Source of the DNA: Jeongeupia naejangsanensis
Lineage (GTDB): Bacteria; Pseudomonadota; Gammaproteobacteria; Burkholderiales; Chitinibacteraceae
Length of the DNA stretch: 64,000 bases
Direction: 5' to 3'
Assembly: GCF_016865585.1 (NCBI RefSeq)
Contig: NZ_JAESND010000003.1
Span: 284,963-348,962 of the forward strand
Of this stretch, positions 9,167 through 17,759 are shown in pieces (within the stretch, counting starts at the first letter, position 1; every line of letters begins with the position of its first letter). Below the pieces are notes generated by a model that saw only the letters and a program-made list of their open reading frames with translations, ran no database searches and was not told the DNA's origin. Both the position numbers and the translations under genes were made by a program.

Positions 9167-10060
9167 ATGCTGACCTTCCAGGACATCCTTCTCAAGCTGC
9201 AGACCTACTGGGCAAGCCAGGGCTGCGCGCTGCTGCAACCGTACGACCTCGAAGTCGGCGCGGGCACCTTCCACACCGCGACCTTCCTGCGCTCGCTCGG
9301 CCCCGAGCCGTGGAACGCCGCCTACGTGCAGCCGAGCCGCCGCCCGAAGGACGGCCGCTATGGCGAGAACCCGAACCGGCTGCAGCACTACTACCAGTTC
9401 CAGGTCGCGCTGAAGCCGAACCCGGACAACATCCTCGACCTCTACCTCGGCTCGCTGAAGGAACTCGGCATCGACCCGACGGTTCACGACATCCGCTTCG
9501 TCGAGGACGACTGGGAAAGCCCGACGCTGGGCGCCTGGGGCCTCGGCTGGGAGGTGTGGCTGAACGGCATGGAAGTCACCCAGTTCACCTATTTCCAGCA
9601 GGTCGGCGGCCTCGACTGCAAGCCGGTGCTCGGCGAGATCACCTACGGTGTCGAACGGCTGGCGATGTACCTGCAGGGCGTCGAGAACGTCTACGACCTC
9701 GTGTGGACCGTCTACCCGAACGGCCAGAAGGTCACCTACGGCGACATCTATCACCAGAACGAGGTCGAGCAGTCGACCTACAACTTCGAATACGCCAACG
9801 TCGAACTGCTGTTCAAGCTGTTCAACGATTTCGAAGGCGAAGCACAGCGGCTGATCGAAGCCGGCCTGCCGCTGCCGGGCTACGAAATGGTGATGAAGTG
9901 TTCGCACACCTTCAACCTGCTCGACGCCCGTGGCGCGATCTCGGTGACCGAACGTGCCGCCTACATCGGCCGCGTCCGCAACCTGTCGCGCATGGTCGCG
10001 CAGGCGTATTACGACAGCCGCGAAGCCCTCGGCTTCCCGATGTGCAACCCGGCGGCCTGA
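9167..10060 (+). CDS. glyQ: Glycine-tRNA ligase alpha subunit
   Basis: The catalytic subunit of the heterotetrameric alpha2beta2 glycyl-tRNA synthetase, which activates glycine and charges tRNA-Gly. It has 297 residues, the normal length, with the class II core: [27 protein letters not shown], then [12 protein letters not shown] and the C-terminal [15 protein letters not shown]. It is followed 4 bp later by a lipoprotein gene that separates it from glyS, with which it normally abuts. Confidence 0.97.
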   Translation: MLTFQDILLKLQTYWASQGCALLQPYDLEVGAGTFHTATFLRSLGPEPWNAAYVQPSRRPKDGRYGENPNRLQHYYQFQVALKPNPDNILDLYLGSLKELGIDPTVHDIRFVEDDWESPTLGAWGLGWEVWLNGMEVTQFTYFQQVGGLDCKPVLGEITYGVERLAMYLQGVENVYDLVWTVYPNGQKVTYGDIYHQNEVEQSTYNFEYANVELLFKLFNDFEGEAQRLIEAGLPLPGYEMVMKCSHTFNLLDARGAISVTERAAYIGRVRNLSRMVAQAYYDSREALGFPMCNPAA

Positions 10061-10064
10061 TGCA

Positions 10065-10538
10065 ATGAAGGCGCTTGCGCTGTGCCTGCCCTTGCTGCTC
10101 GCCGCCTGCGGCGACTTCGAGGACGGCACGCGCGGGCCGCAACCGGTGCCGGGCAGCAGTGCCGACTGGCGCAACTACGGCGAACCCGACGGCATGAAGG
10201 TCGATGTCGACGTCAATTCGATCTCGCACCGCGACCGCGCGGGCAGCACCCAGTACACCTATGTGTGGATGCGCCAGACCTTCGCCGAAGACCAGATCGA
10301 CGGCGAATCGAAAGGGCGTTACCGGGTCAAGTACGCGCGCCAGGCGATCGACTGCCCGAGCGGGCGGATGGCCGGCATCGCCGTGTCGTTGCGAACGCCC
10401 GACGGTGAGGAAATCGCCCGTTACGACGTTCCCGGCTTCCAGTGGGAATTCGCTGCACCCGAGCCCGACAGCTACGGCGCCGATTTCGTGCGTCAGGTCT
10501 GCAAGATGATGGCCGACAAGGCCCAGAACAAAGAGTGA
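10065..10538 (+). CDS. Small lipoprotein of unknown function between glyQ and glyS
   Basis: A 157-residue protein. The N-terminus MKALALCLPLLLAACG is a lipoprotein signal with lipobox L-A-A-C, Cys15 being the predicted lipidated residue, so it should be membrane anchored. The mature part has the pattern WRNYGEPDGMKVDVDVNSI...YTYVWMRQTF...YRVKYARQAIDCPSG, resembling the surface-adhesin-E-like beta-rich proteins of Neisseriales; this assignment is tentative. Two further Cys (in AIDCPS and QVCKMM) could form a disulfide. Spacing is 4 bp from glyQ and 5 bp to glyS, so the three genes are cotranscribed. Confidence 0.8.
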   Translation: MKALALCLPLLLAACGDFEDGTRGPQPVPGSSADWRNYGEPDGMKVDVDVNSISHRDRAGSTQYTYVWMRQTFAEDQIDGESKGRYRVKYARQAIDCPSGRMAGIAVSLRTPDGEEIARYDVPGFQWEFAAPEPDSYGADFVRQVCKMMADKAQNKE

Positions 10539-10543
10539 TCGTC

Positions 10544-12619
10544 ATGTCCGATACCCAGTCCAGCAAGACCCTGTTGATCGAACTGTTTACCGAAGAGCTG
10601 CCGCCGAAGGCGCTCAAGAAACTGGGCGACGCGTTCGCCCGGTCGATTTTCGACGAGCTTGCCAAGCTTGGCTTCGTTGCCAAGGACGGTGATTGCCACC
10701 CGTTCGCCAGCCCGCGCCGGCTGGCGGTGACAATTCCGGACGTGCTCGCGCTCCAGCCCGAGCAGCAGATCGAACGTCGCGGCCCGGCCGTCGCCTCCGG
10801 CTACAAGGATGGCCAGCCGACGCCGGCGCTGGCCGGTTTCGCCCGTTCGTGCGGCGTCGAGATTTCCGCGCTCGAGCAGGGCTCGGACGGCAAGCAGGAC
10901 GTGTTCATTTTCCGCAGCGTGAAGGCCGGTGAAACGCTGGCCAACGTGCTGTCCGGGCTGATCGAAGCCGCGCTGAAGAAGCTGCCCGCGCCGAAGATGA
11001 TGCGCTGGGGCGATCGCGACGGCCAGTTCATCCGTCCGGTGCACGGTCTGGTCGTGCTGCACGGCAGCGACGTCGTGCCGGCCAAGGTGCTGCACCTCGC
11101 GTCGGGCCGTGTCAGCCAGGGCCACCGCTTCCTGTCGAAGGGCGCAGTCGAGTTCGCCAGTGCCGACGAATACGCGAAGAAAATCTACGAAGAGGGCAAG
11201 GTCGTCGCCAGCTTCGCCGCGCGCCACGAGCTGGTCGTCGACCGCCTCAAGTCCGCTGCCGCCAAGCTGAACGCAACGATCGCCGCCGATGATGCGCTGT
11301 TCGACGAGGTGACCGCGCTGGTCGAGTGGCCGGTGGTGCTCGAGGCCGGCTTCGAGGCCGAATTCCTCAAGGTGCCGCAGGAATGCCTGATCCTGACGAT
11401 GCAGCAGAACCAGAAGTACTTCCCGCTGCTCGACCAGGCCGGCAAGCTGATGAACCGCTTCCTGCTGGTGTCCAATCTCGAAGCGGCCGACCCGAGCCAC
11501 ATCATCACCGGCAACGAGCGCGTACTGCGCGCGCGGCTGTCGGACGCGCAGTTCTTCTATGCGCAGGATCAGAAGAAGAAGCTCGAATCGCGCGTCGAAG
11601 GGCTGCGCAGCGTCGTCTACCACAACAAGATCGGCACCCAGTACGAGCGCGTCGAACGCCTCGTGAAGCTGGCCGGCGAAATCGGCCCGGCGCTCGGTGC
11701 GCAGCGCGCCGATTGCGAACGCGCGGCGAAGCTGGCCAAGGCCGACCTCGTGTCGGACATGGTCGGCGAGTTCCCGGAACTGCAGGGCACCATGGGCCGC
11801 TATTACGCGCAGATCGACGGCGAGAACGCCGCGGTCGCCGATGCGATCGAACAGCACTACCGCCCGCGCTTCGCCGGTGACGCGCTGCCGGAAGGCCCGG
11901 TGGCGCAGGCCGTCGCGCTGGCCGACAAGCTCGAAGCCATCGTCGGCATCTACGGCATCGGCCTGATCCCGACCGGCGACAAGGACCCGTTCGCATTGCG
12001 CCGCGCCGCACTCGGCGTGCTGCGCCAGCTGCTGGTGCTGCCGCTGGACCTGAAGTCGCTGCTGACCGCGACTGCCGCGACCTTCCCGAGCGGCGTGATC
12101 AAGGACGGCACGATTGCAGGTGTCCAGGGCTTCATGCTCGACCGGCTGAAGAACTTCCTCGCCGCCGATTATCCGGTGGCCGACATCGACGCCGTGCTGG
12201 CGCTGAACCCGGAACGCTTCGACGACGTCGTCCAGCGCCTCGACGCGGTCGCCGCGTTCAAGGCACTGCCGGAATCGGCAGCACTGGCTGCCGCCAACAA
12301 GCGCATCCGCAACATCCTCAAGAAGGTCGACACCGCGCTGCCGGTGCTGAATGCGGCATTGTTCGACAGCGAGGCCGAAAAGGCGCTGTTCGCGGCGTTC
12401 GAGGCCGTGACGCCGCAAGCCGAGGCTGCGCTGGCCAAGCAGGACTTCACCGGCGCCCTGAAGGCACTGGCTGCGCTGAAGACGCCGGTCGACGCGTTCT
12501 TCGACGGCGTGATGGTGATGGCCGACGATCTTGCCGTGCGCGGCAACCGTCTGGCGCTGCTGTCGGCGCTGGCCGGGCTGATGAACCGCGTTGCGGAGCT
12601 GTCGCTGCTTGCCGATTAA
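10544..12619 (+). CDS. glyS: Glycine-tRNA ligase beta subunit
   Basis: The tRNA-recognition subunit of heterotetrameric GlyRS; 691 residues, the normal length. Recognisable are the N-terminal LLIELFTEELPPKAL, RRLAV, the HD-like central domain with GEFPELQGTMGRYYA, and a C-terminal anticodon-binding-like helical part ending ADDLAVRGNRLALL. ATG 10544 is chosen because LLIELFTEELP must be near the N-terminus; the longer reading frame from 10442 overlaps the lipoprotein gene. Confidence 0.97.
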   Translation: MSDTQSSKTLLIELFTEELPPKALKKLGDAFARSIFDELAKLGFVAKDGDCHPFASPRRLAVTIPDVLALQPEQQIERRGPAVASGYKDGQPTPALAGFARSCGVEISALEQGSDGKQDVFIFRSVKAGETLANVLSGLIEAALKKLPAPKMMRWGDRDGQFIRPVHGLVVLHGSDVVPAKVLHLASGRVSQGHRFLSKGAVEFASADEYAKKIYEEGKVVASFAARHELVVDRLKSAAAKLNATIAADDALFDEVTALVEWPVVLEAGFEAEFLKVPQECLILTMQQNQKYFPLLDQAGKLMNRFLLVSNLEAADPSHIITGNERVLRARLSDAQFFYAQDQKKKLESRVEGLRSVVYHNKIGTQYERVERLVKLAGEIGPALGAQRADCERAAKLAKADLVSDMVGEFPELQGTMGRYYAQIDGENAAVADAIEQHYRPRFAGDALPEGPVAQAVALADKLEAIVGIYGIGLIPTGDKDPFALRRAALGVLRQLLVLPLDLKSLLTATAATFPSGVIKDGTIAGVQGFMLDRLKNFLAADYPVADIDAVLALNPERFDDVVQRLDAVAAFKALPESAALAAANKRIRNILKKVDTALPVLNAALFDSEAEKALFAAFEAVTPQAEAALAKQDFTGALKALAALKTPVDAFFDGVMVMADDLAVRGNRLALLSALAGLMNRVAELSLLAD

Positions 12620-12683
12620 GCGCCGATTGAACACGGGCGGCGACCATGCCGCCCTGCCGTGGATGCCCGCAACGGAGGGGCCG

Positions 12684-13223
12684 ATGAAGCTGCTGATTCT
12701 GGACCGCGATGGCGTGATCAATCACGACAGCCCGGACTACATCAAGTCGCCGGACGAGTGGATCCCGATTGCGGGCAGTCTCGATGCGATCGGTGCGCTG
12801 ACGCGCGCCGGCTGGACGCTGGTCGTTGCGACCAACCAGAGCGGCATCGGCCGCGGCTATTACGACGTGGCGACGCTGAACCGCATCCACGCCAAGATGC
12901 ACCGGCTGGTCCACGACGCCGGTGGCGAGATCGACGCCATCTTCTTCTGCCCGCACATGTCGGAAGCGCAATGCCGCTGCCGCAAGCCGGCGCCGGGGAT
13001 GGTGCTCGACATCGCCAAGCGCTTCCACGTGTCGCCGACCGAGTTGTGGATGGTCGGCGACAGCCAGCGCGACCTTGAAGCGATTGCCGCTGCTGGCGGC
13101 AAGCCGCTGCTGGTGCGTACCGGCAACGGCAAGAAGACCGAAGGCAAGAACAGCCTGCCGCCGGGAACCCGGGTGTTCGATGATCTGGCGGCAGTAGCAG
13201 ACTGGCTCCAGCGCCTCGGCTAG
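12684..13223 (+). CDS. gmhB: D-glycero-beta-D-manno-heptose 1,7-bisphosphate 7-phosphatase
   Basis: A cytoplasmic HAD phosphatase of the ADP-heptose pathway for the LPS inner core. At 179 residues it carries the nucleophile motif LDRDGVIN (residues 5-12), the T/S motif VATNQSGIGRG, the zinc-binding Cys/His set in CPHMSEAQCRCRKP, and the C-terminal MVGDSQRDLEAI acidic motif. GGAGGGG lies 4 bases before ATG 12684, fixing the start. Operon order glyS-gmhB-plsC is typical of betaproteobacteria. Confidence 0.94.
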   Translation: MKLLILDRDGVINHDSPDYIKSPDEWIPIAGSLDAIGALTRAGWTLVVATNQSGIGRGYYDVATLNRIHAKMHRLVHDAGGEIDAIFFCPHMSEAQCRCRKPAPGMVLDIAKRFHVSPTELWMVGDSQRDLEAIAAAGGKPLLVRTGNGKKTEGKNSLPPGTRVFDDLAAVADWLQRLG

Positions 13224-13421
13224 GCGCCCATTCCGTCTGGCGACTGCGCCTTCGCATCCCGGGCCCGTCCGATGCTCGAAATCCTCATGGCCCAAACGGC
13301 CATTCCGGTTTCTGCGCTTCGGGCGAACCCGGCCTGCTTTGGCTCGCTCGCCAGCCGAAACGGGCTTCGGCGGCGCGCGGTATTTTTTTGAAACCATCAT
13401 GACTTTCGACACGGACCGGCA
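13224..13421. repeat. Palindrome-containing intergenic stretch between gmhB and plsC
   Basis: 198 bp without a credible gene. ATGGCC and GGCCAT, separated by five bases near 13288-13304, form a stem, and the flanks (CTTCGGGCGAACCCGGCCTG) look like a recurrent intergenic element of beta/gammaproteobacteria; that resemblance is from memory. A run of seven T at 13383-13389 follows a GC-rich stretch. Confidence 0.3.
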
Positions 13422-14150
13422 ATGATCTGGATTCGCTCCATCCTCTACTGGCTCGGCATGGCGATCATCACGCCGCCGTATGCCGTTTTCTGCATTCTGA
13501 TCCTGCCGCTGCCGCCGGTGCTGCGTACGCGCATCATCACCGGCTGGAGCCGGGTGCTGCTGTGGTGGCTCGGGGTGACCTGTGGCCTCAAGGGCCGGAT
13601 CGTCGGCAAGGAGAACATCCCGGCCGGGCCGGCGATGATCGTCTGCAAGCACCAGTCGGCATGGGAAACGATGGCGCTGCAGATGGTGTTCCCGCCGATG
13701 GTCTTCGTGATCAAGCGCGAACTGCTCAAGCTGCCGTTCTTCGGCTGGGGGCTGAAGGCCACGTCGCCGATCGCGATCGACCGCTCGAACCGCTCGGAAG
13801 CACAGCGCATGCTGATGGAGCAGGGGCAGGACCGGATCAGGCACGGCTACTGGATCACCATCTTTCCCGAGGGAACCCGCATTGCGCCGGGCGAACGCGG
13901 CAAGTACAAGCCCGGCGGTGCCCGGCTGGCGATTTCGCTGGGCATTCCGCTGGTGCCGGTGATGGTCAATGCCGGCGAATACTGGCCGCGCAATTCCTTC
14001 CTCAAGCATCCGGGCACGATCACGATGAAGATCGGCAAGCCGATCGACACCACCGGCCGCGACCCGCTCGAGCTGACCCGCGAAGTCGAGGACTGGATCG
14101 AAACCGAACTGGCCGCGATGCCCGATCGCGGCCCCTGCTTTCCGAAGTAA
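13422..14150 (+). CDS. plsC: 1-acyl-sn-glycerol-3-phosphate acyltransferase
   Basis: A membrane-associated enzyme that acylates lysophosphatidate to phosphatidate in phospholipid synthesis. It has 242 residues, an N-terminal hydrophobic segment, and the acyltransferase blocks: catalytic CKHQSAWET (a conservative H-x-x-x-x-E/D variant, HQSAWE), FFGWGLKATSPIAIDR, and the glycerol-phosphate-binding FPEGTRIAPG. Its TAA is directly followed by the ATG of the next gene. Confidence 0.92.
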   Translation: MIWIRSILYWLGMAIITPPYAVFCILILPLPPVLRTRIITGWSRVLLWWLGVTCGLKGRIVGKENIPAGPAMIVCKHQSAWETMALQMVFPPMVFVIKRELLKLPFFGWGLKATSPIAIDRSNRSEAQRMLMEQGQDRIRHGYWITIFPEGTRIAPGERGKYKPGGARLAISLGIPLVPVMVNAGEYWPRNSFLKHPGTITMKIGKPIDTTGRDPLELTREVEDWIETELAAMPDRGPCFPK

Positions 14151-14828
14151 ATGAGCGAGCGGCGCGTACGCCACCCGGGCGGCGAAATCGCCTACACGGT
14201 GAAGCGCAGCGCCCGACGCCGCTCGATCGGCCTGCGCATCGACGCTGGCGGCCTCAGCGTCGCGCTGCCGGCGCATGCCAGCCTCGCCGATGCCGACCGC
14301 GCCGTCCTGGGGCGCCTGGACTGGATACTCAAGCACCTTGCCAGGCGGCCAGCCCCCGTGGCAGCGCTGGCCGACGGCGCCAGCATCGGCTGGTTCGGCA
14401 AGCCGATGCGCATCGTTGCCGGGGCCAAGCGCACCGCCCTTGTCGACGGTGCGCTGCATGTCGCCGGCCACGACGCCACGCTGGCGCCGGCGCTGACCCG
14501 CTTCCTGCAGCGTACGGCGCGGGCCTACTTCGCCGAACGCGTACCGCTCTGGTCCGAACGGATGGGGCTGCAGCCGAGCCAGCTCAGGCTGACCTCGGCC
14601 GGGACGCGCTGGGGCAGCTGTACCGCCGCCGGCGCGGTCCGGCTGAACTGGCGTCTGGTGCAGGCGCCGTTCGACGTGATCGACTACGTGATCATCCACG
14701 AGCTGGCCCATCTGGCCGAGCTCAACCATTCGCCGCGTTTCTGGGCCATCGTCGCGCAGCACTGCCCGGCGTGGAAGGCGCAGCGCGACTGGCTCAAGCA
14801 GCACGGCCACGGCTTGCTCGGCTGGTAG
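14151..14828 (+). CDS. YgjP-type zinc metallopeptidase (DUF45, M48-like)
   Basis: A 225-residue protein with the zinc motif HELAHLAELNH (H-E-x-x-H plus a downstream His in NHSPRFW), preceded by TSAGTRWGSC, the family signature of YgjP/SprT-like WLM metallohydrolases. No signal peptide is present, so it is probably cytoplasmic. Some relatives interact with DNA repair or restriction systems, but the role here is unknown. It begins on the base after the plsC stop and ends the glyQ operon. Confidence 0.87.
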   Translation: MSERRVRHPGGEIAYTVKRSARRRSIGLRIDAGGLSVALPAHASLADADRAVLGRLDWILKHLARRPAPVAALADGASIGWFGKPMRIVAGAKRTALVDGALHVAGHDATLAPALTRFLQRTARAYFAERVPLWSERMGLQPSQLRLTSAGTRWGSCTAAGAVRLNWRLVQAPFDVIDYVIIHELAHLAELNHSPRFWAIVAQHCPAWKAQRDWLKQHGHGLLGW

Positions 14829-14973
14829 TTCGTCCGGATGGTTGCGGAATTAATTACTTCTAATTTGCCCGGCTTTCCCCGCGTCTTGATCTTGAACAAC
14901 GACGTGTAAGCTTTGTGGGTGCAACCTTGTTTGCGGGAGGCGGGGCTGATTCAGTCCTGCTGCAGTCGATCAG

Positions 14974-14992
14974 TCCGGGCCACAAGCCCGGA
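14974..14992 (+). promoter_or_regulatory. Leader hairpin ahead of the hexosaminidase gene
   Basis: TCCGGGC, CACAA loop, GCCCGGA: a perfect 7-bp stem ending 19 bp before the ATG at 15012 and just upstream of the AGGA ribosome site. The 183-bp gap from 14829 must also hold the promoter. No U-tract follows, so a terminator is unlikely; an effect on translation or mRNA stability is inference. Confidence 0.45.
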
Positions 14993-15011
14993 TGCAAGCA
15001 AGGAAAAGCAG

Positions 15012-17678
15012 ATGAAAAGCAAACTGACTCTGATGATGGCCAGCATGGCGTTTGCCGGCTTTGCGTACGCGGGTTCCGGCGCGCAGCAACAGGTGGATAC
15101 CATCGCCAGTCAGCTGGGCATCAAGGTCACCATGCTGGGCAACAGCCAGCCGGCCAAGGAGTGCTCGGCCCTCGGTGCCGACTGGGCATCGTGCTACAAG
15201 CTGAATGTCACCTTCGATGCCGCCAGCGACATCAAGGGTTCGGACTGGGCCATCTATTTTTCCAGCATCCGCCGCATCCTCCGCGTCGACAACGACCAGT
15301 TCAAAATCACCCACCTGACCGGTGACCTGTACCGCCTCGAGCCGACCGACAAGTTCCAGGGGTTCGCCAAGGGCAAGCCGGTGCAGCTGGGCCTGATCGG
15401 CGAGTACTGGCAGGTGTCGATGTACGACACCATGCCGCGCTGGTACGTGACCTCGGGCGACGCCAAGCCGAAGGTGATCGCCAGCACCGATACCGAAGAA
15501 CTCAGCAAGTTCATGACCCCGCTGACCGTTGCCGATGCCAAGCGCTCGGCCGGTGACAACAACGTCGTCATGACCGCCGCCACCCGCTACGACGCCTACA
15601 AGGCCACGCCGCTGCTGCCGGCACAGGACGTCGCCGCACGCATCATCCCGGCTCCGGCCGCACAGAAACTCACCGGCAAGACGGCCGATCTGTCCAAGGG
15701 CATCAAGCTCGATACGCGCGGCCTCGACAAGGCCAGCGTCGATGCACTGCAGGCGCGTGCCAAGGAAATCGGCGTCACCGCCGGCAGCTATCCGGTCACC
15801 GTGCGCATTGCGCCGAAGGCCCTGAAGGGCGCCGCTGCCAAGGCCGAGGGCTATTCGCTGGTGATCACGCCGAAGGGCGCGCAGGTCGTCGGCCATGATG
15901 CTGCCGGCGCGTTCTACGGCGTGCAGTCGCTGCTGTCGCTGGTCCCGGTGCAGGGCGCCAAGGTCGTCCCGACCATGGAAGTCGCCGACGCGCCGCGCTT
16001 CGGCTATCGCGGCTTCATGATCGATACCGCGCGCAACTTCCGCAGCAAGGCGACCGTACTGGCGGCGATCGACCAGATGGCCGCGTACAAGCTCAACAAG
16101 CTGCACTATCACCTGTCCGACGACGAAGGCTGGCGCCTACAGATTCCGGGCCTGCCGGAGCTGACCGAGGTCGGCGGCAAGCGCGTGCACGACCTGACCG
16201 AAACCAAGGGCCTGCTGCCGCAGCTGGGCCAGGGTCCGGACAGCAACAACGCCGGTTCGGGTTTCCTGACCCGTGACGACTTCATCGAGATCCTCAAGTA
16301 CGCCCACGCCCGCAGCATCGAAGTGATCCCGGAAATCGACATGCCGGGCCATGCCCGTGCCGCCGTGGTCTCGATGGAAGCGCGCTACAAGCGCCTGATG
16401 GCCGAGGGCAAGCCGGAAGCCGCCAGCGAGTACCGCCTCGTCGATCCGAAGGAAACCTCGAACATCACCGGCGTGCAGTTCTATGACCGCCTGTCGACGC
16501 TGAACCCGTGCCAGCCGTCGGCGCTCAAGTTCACCGACAAGGTGATCGGCGAAATCTCCCGGATGTACCAGGACGCCGGCATCAAGCTCGAGTCGTGGCA
16601 CTTCGGCGGTGACGAAGCGAAGAACATCTTCTTCGGCGCCGGCTACGCCGACAAGAACGCCCCCGCCAAGGACAAGGACGGCAAGGGCTGGATCGACATG
16701 TCGAAGCAGGACCACCCGTGGGCCAAGTCGCCGGCCTGCCAGGCGCTGGTCAAGTCGGGCAAGGTGGCCGATGTCGAACACCTGCCGGGCTACTTCGCCC
16801 ACGAAGTCAGCACCCTGCTGCCGAAGTACGGCATCAGCAATTTCCAGGCGTGGCAGGACGGCCTGAAGCATGCGCCGAACGCCAAGGACTTCGCTGCCAA
16901 GAACGTGCGCGTCAACTTCTGGGACACGCTGTACTGGGGCGGTGCGGACTCGGTGGTCGAATGGACCAACAAGGGTTACGGCGTGGTGATCTCCAATCCG
17001 GACTACGTCTACCTCGATTTCCCGAGCGAGGTCGATCCGATGGAAGGCGGTTACTACTGGGGCGCGCGCGCCAATTCGATCAAGAAGATCTTCAGCTTCG
17101 CGCCGGCCAACCTGCCGCAGAACGCCGAAACCTCGCTTGATCGTGACGGCAACGCCTTCGAGGCCAAGGCCAGCAAGCCGATGCCGCCGGTCGTGGGCCT
17201 GTCGGCGCAGGAATGGGCCGAAGTCGTCCGCACCGATACCCAGTTCGAGTACATGGTGTTCCCGCGGCTGATCGCGGTGGCCGAGCGCGCCTGGCACCAA
17301 GCGGGCTGGGAGCGTCCGTACACCGTCGGCGAACGCTACAAGTCCGGCGAAACCAAGCTGGTGAACACCAAGGCGCTGAACGCCGACTGGGATACCTTCG
17401 CCAACGCCGTCGGCCAGCGCGAATTGGCCAAGCTGGACAAGGCCGGCGTCGGTTACCGCCTGTCCATGGTCGGCGCCAAGGTTGTCGACGGCAAGCTGGC
17501 CGCCGTGACCGAACTGCCGGGCGTGAAGATCCAGTACTCGCTCGACGCCGGCAAGACCTGGCAGGCGTACGACGCGACCAAGGCGCCGGCCGTGGCCGAC
17601 GTCAATGCCGTGCAGGTGCGCAGCGTCAGCTTCGATGGCAAGCGCTTCGGCCGCGCCACCGGGCTGATCGCCAAGTAA
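15012..17678 (+). CDS. Secreted beta-N-acetylhexosaminidase (GH20, chitobiase-type)
   Basis: Removes terminal GlcNAc from chitobiose and chito-oligosaccharides, completing chitin breakdown. It has 888 residues: signal peptide (about 1-20, ending FAYA), CHB_HEX N-terminal carbohydrate-binding domain (about 35-170), GH20b domain (about 220-340), catalytic TIM barrel from RFGYRGFMIDTARNF, and a C-terminal Ig-like CHB_HEX_C domain (GVKIQYSLDAGKTWQ). The catalytic Asp-Glu pair is D534-E535 in FGGDEAKN. ATG 15012 follows AGGA and starts the signal peptide. It converges with a chitinase gene, sharing one terminator. Confidence 0.95.
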   Translation: MKSKLTLMMASMAFAGFAYAGSGAQQQVDTIASQLGIKVTMLGNSQPAKECSALGADWASCYKLNVTFDAASDIKGSDWAIYFSSIRRILRVDNDQFKITHLTGDLYRLEPTDKFQGFAKGKPVQLGLIGEYWQVSMYDTMPRWYVTSGDAKPKVIASTDTEELSKFMTPLTVADAKRSAGDNNVVMTAATRYDAYKATPLLPAQDVAARIIPAPAAQKLTGKTADLSKGIKLDTRGLDKASVDALQARAKEIGVTAGSYPVTVRIAPKALKGAAAKAEGYSLVITPKGAQVVGHDAAGAFYGVQSLLSLVPVQGAKVVPTMEVADAPRFGYRGFMIDTARNFRSKATVLAAIDQMAAYKLNKLHYHLSDDEGWRLQIPGLPELTEVGGKRVHDLTETKGLLPQLGQGPDSNNAGSGFLTRDDFIEILKYAHARSIEVIPEIDMPGHARAAVVSMEARYKRLMAEGKPEAASEYRLVDPKETSNITGVQFYDRLSTLNPCQPSALKFTDKVIGEISRMYQDAGIKLESWHFGGDEAKNIFFGAGYADKNAPAKDKDGKGWIDMSKQDHPWAKSPACQALVKSGKVADVEHLPGYFAHEVSTLLPKYGISNFQAWQDGLKHAPNAKDFAAKNVRVNFWDTLYWGGADSVVEWTNKGYGVVISNPDYVYLDFPSEVDPMEGGYYWGARANSIKKIFSFAPANLPQNAETSLDRDGNAFEAKASKPMPPVVGLSAQEWAEVVRTDTQFEYMVFPRLIAVAERAWHQAGWERPYTVGERYKSGETKLVNTKALNADWDTFANAVGQRELAKLDKAGVGYRLSMVGAKVVDGKLAAVTELPGVKIQYSLDAGKTWQAYDATKAPAVADVNAVQVRSVSFDGKRFGRATGLIAK

Positions 17679-17696
17679 GCGGCAACCCACCATGAA

Positions 17697-17726
17697 AAAC
17701 GCCCCGGCATGCCGGGGCGTTTTTTC
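17697..17726. terminator. Bidirectional terminator between hexosaminidase and chitinase
   Basis: AACGCCCCGGC pairs with GCCGGGGCGTT around AT, flanked by A and T tracts on both sides; it serves both converging genes. Confidence 0.92.
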
Positions 17727-17759
17727 GTCCGGCGCGGGTGCGCCGGAGTCGTGTCGTGC

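Noticed and set aside
10493..12721. 742-codon ORF antisense to glyS
   Set aside because: Antisense shadow of a strongly conserved synthetase subunit.
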